Source: an uncultured Clostridia bacterium (GTDB taxonomy: Bacteria > Bacillota > Clostridia > TANB77 > CAG-508). From it: a stretch of 64,000 nucleotides of DNA. The notes beneath the pieces are model-generated. The model was not told the DNA's origin, did not search any database, and was given only the letters and a program-made list of their open reading frames with translations. The DNA is taken from the NCBI GenBank assembly GCA_949388605.1, contig CASKJV010000008.1, positions 21,328 to 85,327 on the forward strand, in the 5' to 3' direction. The position numbers and the translations under genes are program-made. Below, piece after piece: positions 45,070 through 54,650 of the stretch (the first letter of the stretch is position 1; each line of letters begins with the position of its first letter).

Positions 45070-45276
45070 ATGGAAGATAAATTAAAAGAAATTTATGAAA
45101 AAGTTAGTGATGTATTTTTTGGAATAACAAAAAAGTTAGATGATATATCTGAAAATATATTTGAGCAAACAGGTACAAAAATAAATTTGAAAGTTATTGT
45201 TTTAGGTGTAATGCTGGTTATTTTTGTTGCTATTTTTGTAAAATCATTTTTAGGTTGGCTTTGGACTTTATTATAA
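45070..45276 (+). CDS. Small single-pass membrane protein
   Basis: A 68-aa protein not assigned to a family: a charged, helical N-terminus (MEDKLKEIYEKVSDVFFG), an amphipathic middle and one membrane helix (about 42-62, VIVLGVMLVIFVAIFVKSFLG) with WLWTLL at the end. It starts after GAGAAGGAAAGAG and lies 13 bp before recF. In many Firmicutes this position between dnaN and recF is taken by the S4-domain protein YaaA/RlbA, which this is not. Probably real, given spacing and coding bias. Confidence 0.7.
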   Translation: MEDKLKEIYEKVSDVFFGITKKLDDISENIFEQTGTKINLKVIVLGVMLVIFVAIFVKSFLGWLWTLL

Positions 45277-45289
45277 TAAGGAATAAAAG

Positions 45290-46372
45290 ATGTATATAAA
45301 AGAAGTAACATTAGAAAATTTTAGAAATTATGAAAAACAAAAAGTAGAATTTAATGAAAATATTAATATTATATATGGAAATAATGCTCAAGGAAAAACT
45401 AATATAATAGAATCAATATTTTTATGTGCTTTTGGAAAATCGTATAGAGCAAAAAAAGATATTGATTTAATAAAATTTAATACAAATAATAGTAGTGTAG
45501 AAGTTCAATATAGAAAAACAGATAGAGAAGGAAAAATAAGAGCAAATATAAAAGAAAAGAAAACTTTTTTTATAAATGATATAAAACAAAATAAAATAAG
45601 TGATATAATAGGGAAAATAAATGTTGTAATTTTTACACCAGATGATATAGAGATAATTAAAGATGGACCACAAAGAAGAAGAAAATTTTTAGATATGATG
45701 ATAAGTTCATTAAAACCTAATTATATACATTTATTAAATCTATATAATAAAACATTAGAACAGAGAAACAATTATTTAAGACAAATTAAATATGAAAATA
45801 AAAATCCTCAAATGTTAGATATTTGGGACGAGCAATTATCAGAGTATGCTGTTAATATATATGAATATAGAAAGTATTATATAGAAAAAATATCTGAAAA
45901 GATAGAAAGTTTCCACAGTTTAATAACAAAAAGTGGAAAAGAAGAAATTAAAATTAAATATATTTCAAATAGCAATAACAAAGAAAAATTTTTAGAAAAT
46001 TTGAGAAAATCAAGAAATATTGATATAAAAAGAGGGTATACAGCTACAGGTGTTCATAGAGACGATTTAATGATATATGTAAATAGTAAGCCAGTTTCAA
46101 TATTTGGTTCACAAGGACAACAAAGAACAGCAATTTTAACTTTAAAATTATGTGAATTACAAATAGTAAAAGAAGAAATAAATGATACTCCAATATTATT
46201 ATTAGATGATTTTATGTCAGAATTAGATGAAACTAGGAGAAAAAGTTTTCTAGAAAGCATAAAAGGAAATCAAGTAATAATTACTTGTACTGATAAAATA
46301 AAATTAAATACAAATTATTCAGAATTCTTTGTTGAACAAGGAATATGTAAAAAAATAAAAGAGTATAATTAA
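45290..46372 (+). CDS. recF: DNA replication and repair protein RecF
   Basis: A 360-aa SMC-like ATPase. Walker A NNAQGKTNIIESIF is at about 30-43, the central QRRRKFLDMMISSL and ERNNYLRQIK region follows, ABC signature SIFGSQGQQRTAIL and Walker B ILLLDDFMSELDETRR. It loads RecA at gaps with RecO and RecR. AAGGAATAAAAG precedes the start; part of the dnaN-recF-remB-gyrB series. Confidence 0.97.
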   Translation: MYIKEVTLENFRNYEKQKVEFNENINIIYGNNAQGKTNIIESIFLCAFGKSYRAKKDIDLIKFNTNNSSVEVQYRKTDREGKIRANIKEKKTFFINDIKQNKISDIIGKINVVIFTPDDIEIIKDGPQRRRKFLDMMISSLKPNYIHLLNLYNKTLEQRNNYLRQIKYENKNPQMLDIWDEQLSEYAVNIYEYRKYYIEKISEKIESFHSLITKSGKEEIKIKYISNSNNKEKFLENLRKSRNIDIKRGYTATGVHRDDLMIYVNSKPVSIFGSQGQQRTAILTLKLCELQIVKEEINDTPILLLDDFMSELDETRRKSFLESIKGNQVIITCTDKIKLNTNYSEFFVEQGICKKIKEYN

Positions 46373-46397
46373 TTCTAAAATAAGAAAGGATTTATAT

Positions 46398-46643
46398 ATG
46401 TATTTATATATAGGCGATGAAAAATTAATACATAATGAAGAAATAATAGGAATTTTTAATCTTCAATACATAAAAAATACTAAAGAATATAAATCAATGT
46501 ATAAATTACTTGAAGAAAATAATAGCCTTATAGATATATCAGAAGGAGAAGGGAAATCATTTATTTTAGTAGAGAAAAATAAAGAAAAAAAAGGTTATAT
46601 AGCAAAGATAGGTGCAAATACTATTTTAAAAAGGTTAATATAA
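46398..46643 (+). CDS. remB: RemB/YaaB (DUF370) regulator-like protein
   Basis: An 81-aa protein: MYLYIGDEKLIHNEEIIGIFNLQ, then a low-complexity middle and SFILVEKNKEKKGYIAKIGANTILKR. This is the usual DUF370 pattern of the small protein between recF and gyrB (extracellular matrix regulatory protein B in Bacillus). It is presumed to bind DNA or regulate biofilm genes, based on RemA. 25 bp after recF. Confidence 0.85.
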   Translation: MYLYIGDEKLIHNEEIIGIFNLQYIKNTKEYKSMYKLLEENNSLIDISEGEGKSFILVEKNKEKKGYIAKIGANTILKRLI

Positions 46644-46750
46644 ATTAATAAATTTTACACTAGGAAAAAGGAAAGAATATAAAAAAATATTATCTAAAAT
46701 AAATTACAAAAGATAATTGAAAGTAGAACAAATATAAATAGGAACAAAAT

Positions 46751-46815
46751 TCTTTCTAGTAATTACATCTTTGATATAAATCAAATAATTTTAGATTAAA
46801 AATTACTAGTAAGAA
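46751..46815 (+). promoter_or_regulatory. Nested inverted repeats in the gyrB leader
   Basis: TTCTTTCTAGTAATT (46751-46765) pairs with AATTACTAGTAAGAA (46801-46815) with one mismatch; between them TTTGAT / ATCAAA makes a smaller hairpin. It ends just before the gyrB ribosome site. This could be an RNA switch, an operator or a supercoiling-sensitive cruciform. Confidence 0.45.
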
Positions 46816-46821
46816 AAGTAA

Positions 46822-48762
<1,941 letters not shown>

Positions 48763-48785
48763 TAATCAATGAGAATTTAAAATTG

Positions 48786-48825
48786 ATAAAGCCATAAAGA
48801 GAATATCTTTATGGCTTTTATCATC
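48786..48825 (+). terminator. Terminator after gyrB
   Basis: GATAAAGCCATAAAGA pairs with TCTTTATGGCTTTTATC; a T-rich tail is interspersed. It means that gyrB is not co-transcribed with gyrA. Confidence 0.7.
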
Positions 48826-49459
48826 GATAAAACTTATATTAACTTTCAGCTAAAACCAATATACATAGTAGTTTGACCTATTGCATATTGCTATACAATT
48901 AAGCCATATACCACATATATTAATCAGTTGCTAGATTGTTAATCCACTCTAAGAATCTACATTCGTCCATGAAGGAGTATAAGTAAACCCTTTCGAATAA
49001 AAGAACAATCACGACTTCAAATATATTACATACTATAAAAACCTGAATAATGAAATATATTATAAAATTTTATAATATATAAATTTTAAAGCTAATATAG
49101 CAAGTAATATACTCTTTGTTTCCAACATAAAGCACTAAAGTGATCTCTCCAATACTTTACATCTTCACTCGATCTTCAATTACTAATAAGTAATTCATAT
49201 ATATAATAAGAACGTTGCTTATTATATATACAAATTAAATACCAATAATTGAACTCTAAGTTAGGCTAATATAAATCTTATAATTATATTATCAACATTT
49301 TTAGAAAATATATTCAAAAATTTTTTTGAAATTTTTGGAAATTTTTATATAGATGTTATTTTTTTTATAATTATTTATGAATTTCTTGATTTTTATATTA
49401 TAAACTTTATAATATAAAAATTGTAATTTGTAGGGCTAATTTAATAAATTTCATTGTAT
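48826..49459. other. AT-rich intergenic stretch without recognised genes
   Basis: No ORF of note. A short motif at 49007-49022 (gaacaatcacgacttca) resembles the middle of the dispersed element in the opposite orientation, and a palindrome around 49397-49427 (tttttatattataaa / tttataatataaaaa) may end a minus-strand RNA. Confidence 0.35.
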
Positions 49460-49462
49460 AGA

Positions 49463-49600
49463 AATACGCTAGCAGGGATTTATATTTTTTATTCGCTTAG
49501 TGCTTCCCACCGATGTTGTAAGAGCTAAAGCTTAACAACATTCGGCGATCCCCACGGAACACTTCTCTATAAAATATATAAAATCCCTTCACGCTACTCT
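49463..49600 (-). ncRNA. Candidate structured RNA, 6S-like
   Basis: An island of higher G+C in AT-rich DNA folds into a long rod: an outer A/T stem (AGGGATTTATAT with the complement near 49577-49588), an interior asymmetric bubble (GTTCCGTGGGGATCGCC against GGTGGGAAGCAC) and a terminal stem CGAATGTTGT / ACAACATCG. Length, single-rod architecture and central bubble fit 6S RNA, which sequesters SigA-RNA polymerase. The strand is inferred from resemblance of the 5' half (GUGUUCC...GCCGA) to known 6S. No encoded protein fits the region. Confidence 0.5.
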
Positions 49601-49781
49601 GATATAGTAGATTGGCAAAATAAATTTATTAATATTACTCTTACAATAATATAATATGAAAAATTTAAAAATTTTATAGACAAAATTAAAAGAACATTGT
49701 AGAATAATTACCACAGGAAATGATGATAAGCAGATGTTGTTTTGCCACCAATTTTTACGAATATTCGTAGGAGAGGTGGTG

Positions 49782-49901
49782 ATGTTTATGGTTAAAGTGA
49801 TACTATTTTTAATATTATCTTTAATGATTTCTTTAACATTAAACGTTGCCTTGACAGCAGTTCTGTATAAGAACTGGGTTGATAAGCAACTACATAAATA
49901 A
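49782..49901 (+). CDS. 39-aa hydrophobic peptide, possible type I toxin
   Basis: A short frame starting GTG-ATG-TTT-ATG, with AGGAGAGGTGGTG upstream, encodes MFMVKVILFLILSLMISLTL, then NVALTAVLYKNWVDKQLHK: one membrane helix with a charged tail. A TACGAATATTCGTA palindrome touches the ribosome site and a CCACC/GGTGG pair could hide it. A strong terminator follows 3 bp after the stop. These are the usual features of type I toxin mRNAs, but no known family is recognised and the antisense RNA is not identified. Confidence 0.5.
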   Translation: MFMVKVILFLILSLMISLTLNVALTAVLYKNWVDKQLHK

Positions 49902-49903
49902 AA

Positions 49904-49947
49904 AAAGCTCACATCTGTAACTTTGGCGAGTTAGGTGTGAGTTTTTT
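49904..49947 (+). terminator. Terminator after the small hydrophobic peptide
   Basis: CTCACA-TCTGTAACT pairs with AGTTAGGTGTGAG around TTGGCG, followed by six T; the A run on the other side makes it possibly bidirectional. Confidence 0.8.
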
Positions 49948-50186
49948 CAAATCTATTCGGCAAAACCACGTTTGTGGAATTTGTCATTTCCTATATTTAT
50001 TATAGTCTATTTATAAATAAAAAGTCAATAAATGCAATACAATTTTGTATGAAATTTACAATGAGTAAAATATAAATCAGAGCGATAATTTACAATTTAT
50101 AAGATTTATAAAGATTTTAATTTTTTATATTTATAAAATGTGAATAATATTCCAAAATTTCATGTAAATAAATTTTATAAAAAATA

Positions 50187-50215
50187 TTGACATGATAAAA
50201 AAAATATTATAATAT
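50187..50215 (+). promoter_or_regulatory. Promoter of the gyrB-gyrA accessory cluster
   Basis: TTGACA, a 17-nt spacer and TAATAT. The predicted start near 50222 leaves only about 40 nt before the first ORF. The preceding stretch 49948-50186 shows nothing else recognisable. Confidence 0.7.
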
Positions 50216-50231
50216 ACACAACAATATAAGG

Positions 50232-50261
50232 GGCGTGAAAAAATTTTTTTCACGTCTTTTT
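50232..50261 (+). terminator. Leader hairpin with U-tract, possible attenuator
   Basis: GCGTGAAAAAA pairs with TTTTTTCACGT and is followed by CTTTTTAT, forming an intrinsic-terminator shape within the first 40 nt of the transcript and ending 3 bp before the tracked ATG. Such placement suggests control by antitermination or a terminator from a neighbouring transcript. Confidence 0.55.
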
Positions 50262-50263
50262 AT

Positions 50264-50863
50264 ATGATAAAAGATGAAAGGAGAATAAAAATTAAAAATA
50301 AAAATTCAACACAAGAATGGCTACCATTTGATAAAATTTTGGAAAATGGAATTATTGTCCGAAAAAACTCATATATAAAAATTATTAAAATAATACCTAT
50401 AAATTATGATTTAAAATCTAATTTAGAAAAAGAAGCAATTTTAAATTCTTATAAACTATTTTTAAAAACTTGCGATTTTAATATTCAAATTGTTATTCAA
50501 AGTAAAAAAGAAAATTTATCAAAACAATTTTTAAATCTTAAAAAAATTATCCAAAAAGAAGAAAATAAAAAAATTAAAGAAATATCAGAAAAATATGTTA
50601 ATTTTATTAAAAACAAAAATGAAGAAAATAAATCTTCATTAAAGAACTTTTATATTATTATAAAATATAATTTTGAAAATACTAAAGAAATAGATGATAT
50701 TAAACTAACTGAAAATATAGCAAGTAATTATTTAAAAGAGTGCTATTTCAAAATAAAAGATTCTTTATCAAGATGTGGAAATATTATTTATGATATTAAT
50801 CAAAAAAAATATACAGAAAAAATATTATTATCATTTTTTGATTCTAAATATAGTGAAATTTAA
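50264..50863 (+). CDS. VirB4/TraE N-terminal-domain-like protein
   Basis: A 199-aa protein. The run STQEWLPFDKILENGIIVRKNSYIKIIKIIPINYDLKS, followed by NSYKLFLKTCDFNIQIVIQSKK, resembles the N-terminal region of VirB4/TraE-like conjugation ATPases of Firmicutes, here detached from the ATPase. No Walker motifs or membrane helix. The tracked ATG at 50264 lacks a ribosome site; AAAGGAG at 50277-50283 is 7 nt before an in-frame ATT (50291), so translation may start at AUU. Extreme AT content like its neighbours. First gene of the cluster. Confidence 0.6.
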   Translation: MIKDERRIKIKNKNSTQEWLPFDKILENGIIVRKNSYIKIIKIIPINYDLKSNLEKEAILNSYKLFLKTCDFNIQIVIQSKKENLSKQFLNLKKIIQKEENKKIKEISEKYVNFIKNKNEENKSSLKNFYIIIKYNFENTKEIDDIKLTENIASNYLKECYFKIKDSLSRCGNIIYDINQKKYTEKILLSFFDSKYSEI

Positions 50864-50970
50864 ATTAGAAAATTAATATAAATGACAATATTAATAAATT
50901 TGACATTTATAAAGAGAGGAGTGATTATATAGAAAATTTTTATGAAGGAGTTTTAAATGTAAAAGATAAA

Positions 50971-52689
50971 ATGGCTCCAAGTTATATAAATAATAAAAAT
51001 CCAAAATATTTAGAAATTGATGGAAAATTTTATAGTGGAATCTTAATAATAGATTATTATAGAGAATATAGTGATATTATTTTTAAGAATTTAATAAATA
51101 CTAATGTTAATATGAATATTTCCATGTTTTATGAAAAACAAGATACCTATAAAACAATAAAAGATTTAACTTATTTTATAGGAAATGTAGGAGTGGATTT
51201 AAAATCGGGAAATCAAAACCGAGAAGATATTGATATTGCTGCATATACATATAATGATGCAAAATACATAAGAAAAGAAATGCAAGTTAATAATGAAGAA
51301 TTATATTTTTTGTATACTTATATAAATATAATTTCAGAAAACGAAAAAGAAGTAGATAGAAATTTAAATAAAATAGAAGGAATATTACAAGCATGTGGAA
51401 TGATGACCAAAAAAGCCAATTTTAGAGAAGAACAAATATATTTTTCTTGTTTACCATTAATGATAAATAATAAAGACATAAAAGGAATTTCTAGAAGAAA
51501 TATTTTGGGAAATGGACTAATTTCAACATATCCATTTATTTCATCAAGTATTTATGATGAAGATGGTATCTTTGTAGGAACTAATATTTATAATAATTCA
51601 ATGATTTTAGTAGATAGGTTTAATAAAGAAAAATACAAAAATGCTAATATGTGTATATTTGGGACAAGTGGAGCAGGAAAATCTTTTTATACAAAATTAC
51701 TAATTTTAAGATATAGAATTTATGGTTTAGAACAATATATTATAGATCCAGAAAGAGAATATACAAAAATTTGCGAAAGTCTTGATGGAATATGCATTAA
51801 ATTGGGATCTACTTCAAATTCATATATAAATATATTAGATATAAGAGAAGATAGCATAGAAGAAGAAAAAGGATTTTTAACAACGAAAATAGGAAAATTA
51901 AGAGGATTCTTTAGTTTAGTTTTTGGAGATTTAGATGAAGAAAATGTTGCTATTTTGGAAGAAAAATTAATAGAAATTTATAAAGAAAAAGGAATAACTT
52001 TTGATGATGAGTCTTTATATAAAATTATTAATAATAATAGAATTTTTAAGAAAAGTAAAGATATGCCAATACTAGAAGATTTATATAATGCCTGTGGAAA
52101 AGATGAAAAAACAATATTTTTTAAAAGAAAATTATATCCATTTATTTTTGGATCATTAAAATTTCTAAATAATTATACTAATGTTGAATTAGAAAATAAA
52201 ATAATTGTTGCAGATATTTATGAATTAGGAGAAGAAAATTTAAAATATGGAATGTACATATTTACAGATTTATTTTGGGACAAGATAAAAAAAGATAGAA
52301 ATAAAAACAAAGCTATTTATTTAGATGAAATATGGAGATTAATAGGAGTTACTTCTAATAAATTTGTTGCCAGTTTTATATATAAAATTTTTAAAACAAT
52401 AAGGAAATATGGCGGAAGTGCTGTTGCTATAACACAAGATGTTTCAGATTTATTTAGTTTAGATAATGGAGCATATGGAAAAAGTATTTTAAACAATTCC
52501 AGTATAAAATCTTTTTTTTCACTTGAAGAAGAAAATATTTTAGTTTTAGAACAATATGCAAATATATCTGAAAAAGAAAAAATAGAGATAAAATCTTTAA
52601 AAAGAGGAGAAAGTTTAATGTTTATTGGAGATAATCATATTTTGGCAAGAATAGAAAGTTCAGAAGAAGAAAGGAAAGTGATTAGTTAA
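50971..52689 (+). CDS. VirB4/TraE-like ATPase
   Basis: A 572-aa AAA+ ATPase of the VirB4/TraC/HerA group. The N-terminal DKMAPSYINNKNPKYLEIDGKFYSGILIIDYYREY is a family-like barrel. Walker A GTSGAGKSFYTKLL is near residue 233, YIIDPEREYTKI follows, Walker B is KAIYLDEIW, and the late ITQDVSDLF motif matches sensor-type residues. VirB4 proteins power type IV secretion. The AGAGGAG at 50915-50921 stands 7 nt before an in-frame ATA (50929), and no ATG occurs until 50971, so the true start is probably upstream. No relaxase, coupling protein or VirB6 is nearby. Confidence 0.8.
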   Translation: MAPSYINNKNPKYLEIDGKFYSGILIIDYYREYSDIIFKNLINTNVNMNISMFYEKQDTYKTIKDLTYFIGNVGVDLKSGNQNREDIDIAAYTYNDAKYIRKEMQVNNEELYFLYTYINIISENEKEVDRNLNKIEGILQACGMMTKKANFREEQIYFSCLPLMINNKDIKGISRRNILGNGLISTYPFISSSIYDEDGIFVGTNIYNNSMILVDRFNKEKYKNANMCIFGTSGAGKSFYTKLLILRYRIYGLEQYIIDPEREYTKICESLDGICIKLGSTSNSYINILDIREDSIEEEKGFLTTKIGKLRGFFSLVFGDLDEENVAILEEKLIEIYKEKGITFDDESLYKIINNNRIFKKSKDMPILEDLYNACGKDEKTIFFKRKLYPFIFGSLKFLNNYTNVELENKIIVADIYELGEENLKYGMYIFTDLFWDKIKKDRNKNKAIYLDEIWRLIGVTSNKFVASFIYKIFKTIRKYGGSAVAITQDVSDLFSLDNGAYGKSILNNSSIKSFFSLEEENILVLEQYANISEKEKIEIKSLKRGESLMFIGDNHILARIESSEEERKVIS

Positions 52690-52690
52690 A

Positions 52691-53812
52691 ATGAAAGTAC
52701 TTACAGCTATTGGAAAACCAGATATTAACGAGAGATTAAAAAAAGAATATAAATATGAAGTTATAGGACGAGATATTCAATATCAAGAAGGAATATTAGA
52801 GATATTAGAGGAAAGAGAAGATATTGAAACAATATTATTAAGTAATAATTTACCAGAAGAAATTAATTTTAATATACTAATTTCGAAAATAATAAATATA
52901 AATAAAAAGATTGAAATAATAGTTTTTTTAAAAGAAAAAAATGAAGATATTGAGAATTTTTTAAATAGTAAAAAAATATATAAAATTTATTATTTAGATA
53001 ATTATGAATTATTTTTTATAAATTTAAAAAATAAAATTTCGAATATAGATATATCTAAAAATATAGAAGAATTTAAATCAATTATTTTTAATGAAACAAA
53101 TAATATTGATAAATCATATGTGGATAAAAAAATATATTTATCCACAGGGAAAATTATATCTATTTCTGGAGTTTTTGGATCTGGAAAAAGTATTATATCA
53201 ATATTATTAGGAAAATATCTTAGCAAAAATAATAGAGTTTTACTAATAGACTTTGATTTTTTTAACAATAGCATTAGTACAATTTTGGGAGTAAAAAAAA
53301 TAGTTTCTAAAGGAATTAAAGACAATTATTTAGATTCAATAATAAAGTATGAAAAGAATTTATATGTTTTAAATTCTTTAGACAAATTTATAACAGAGAA
53401 TCAAATTGAAAATAAGTATTTCATTACTAACTTATTTGAGAAAATAAAGAATAAATTTGATTTTATAATTGTGGATACATCATCAAATATAAAATTTATG
53501 GAAAATAAAATTATATTTTCAAATTCTTCAGAAATAGTATTTTTAATAGAACCTAATTTATCAGAAATAAAAAAGTCAAACATATATTTAGAGAAAATTC
53601 TTACTGATTTTGAAATAGAAAATTCAAAAATAAATATAATTTTTAATAAAACTAATAAATATAAATTTTCGGAAGAAATGTTAAAAGAAATATATCCAGA
53701 ATTTAAAGTTATTGGTGAGATAGAATATAACGATAAATATAATTTAATAATAAATAAAAATATATTTAAAGAAATAAATTTATATGAAAAAATATTTAAT
53801 AAATTATTATAA
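52691..53812 (+). CDS. MinD/CpaE (TadZ)-like ATPase
   Basis: A 373-aa protein in two parts. Residues 1-140 look like a receiver-type fold without obvious phosphorylation site (EILEEREDIETILLSNNLPEEI, IEIIVFLKEKNEDIE). Residues 150-373 form a ParA/MinD-family ATPase with SISGVFGSGKSIISILLGKYL, VLLIDFDFFNNSIS and FIIVDTSSNI. CpaE/TadZ proteins place secretion or pilus machines at defined sites. It starts 1 bp after the VirB4-like stop, so it is translationally coupled. Two inverted DnaA boxes occur inside the gene. Confidence 0.75.
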   Translation: MKVLTAIGKPDINERLKKEYKYEVIGRDIQYQEGILEILEEREDIETILLSNNLPEEINFNILISKIININKKIEIIVFLKEKNEDIENFLNSKKIYKIYYLDNYELFFINLKNKISNIDISKNIEEFKSIIFNETNNIDKSYVDKKIYLSTGKIISISGVFGSGKSIISILLGKYLSKNNRVLLIDFDFFNNSISTILGVKKIVSKGIKDNYLDSIIKYEKNLYVLNSLDKFITENQIENKYFITNLFEKIKNKFDFIIVDTSSNIKFMENKIIFSNSSEIVFLIEPNLSEIKKSNIYLEKILTDFEIENSKINIIFNKTNKYKFSEEMLKEIYPEFKVIGEIEYNDKYNLIINKNIFKEINLYEKIFNKLL

Positions 53813-53824
53813 AGGGAGTAAAAT

Positions 53825-54553
53825 ATGGAAAATTTAGAGATTGGAACAGAATTAAAAAATGAAATTAATAATAATTATAGTGTTAAATTGTATGAAGAAC
53901 AAAAGAATTTTTTACAAAGTGATTTAGGAAAAACTATAAATTCTGCTTTAGATATAGGACTAAAAGCAGCGTTACCTAATTTAATAGAAGATCAAGTTAT
54001 AAACATAAAAAACACAATTTTAGAACAAGGATTTAAAGAAGGTTTAAAAGAAGTAATAAACTCTGGAATAGATATAGGAAAAAGTATAATAGGAGTGGCA
54101 ACAGGAAATTTTGAAAATATTTCACAAGTGCAATTAGCTATAAAAAATGGAGGAGTTTTAGATAGTATATCTAAACTTTTAGATGTAACAATAAATTTAG
54201 CTAAAAATAAAAATTTAATAAATACTAGCATTTCTAAAATATTAAAACAGAGTAAAAATACAATAATTAATTCTATAAGTGATAAAGTTGAAGAAACTCT
54301 TACAAACCAATTAAAGTCTATAGAAAAAATAGAAAATTATTGTGAAAATTGGGAAATTTCCTATAAAAATCAAGATTTTAAAGGAATGGAAAAAGCATAT
54401 AAAAATATAAAGAATTATTTAAATAAAACAATACCATTAGAAAATACAATTAATGAAGCAAGAAAAATAGAAAATATACATAATCTTATAAAAAATAATG
54501 GTAAAGATTTTAATATATCTATAGAGGAAAAAATATTAGCAGAAAGATTGTAG
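53825..54553 (+). CDS. Uncharacterised helical protein of the accessory cluster
   Basis: Not recognised. A 242-aa, nearly all-helical protein without signal peptide, with several amphipathic or weakly hydrophobic stretches (DIGLKAALPNLIEDQVINIKN, SGIDIGKSIIGVATGNFENI) that could contact a membrane, and a charged C-terminal half. It starts 12 bp after the CpaE-like gene with AAGGGAG before the ATG, so it is co-transcribed. Position suggests a structural or substrate component of the machine powered by the VirB4-like ATPase, an inference only. Confidence 0.6.
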   Translation: MENLEIGTELKNEINNNYSVKLYEEQKNFLQSDLGKTINSALDIGLKAALPNLIEDQVINIKNTILEQGFKEGLKEVINSGIDIGKSIIGVATGNFENISQVQLAIKNGGVLDSISKLLDVTINLAKNKNLINTSISKILKQSKNTIINSISDKVEETLTNQLKSIEKIENYCENWEISYKNQDFKGMEKAYKNIKNYLNKTIPLENTINEARKIENIHNLIKNNGKDFNISIEEKILAERL

Positions 54554-54650
54554 TAGATTTGACAAAAAAAATAACTATACTTATAATTATTTTTATTAAT
54601 TAAATAATATTATTATTTAATTAAATTAAATGTAAATAGGAATAAAAATA

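Noticed and set aside
49463-49600. Structured RNA considered as SRP RNA or a tRNA
   Set aside because: The SRP GGAAGGAAGCAGC-type tip and any tRNA cloverleaf are missing.
49589-49912. 107-aa minus-strand ORF opposite the small hydrophobic peptide
   Set aside because: No ribosome site or protein-like pattern; it crosses the terminator and the structured RNA. An antisense RNA is possible but not a protein.
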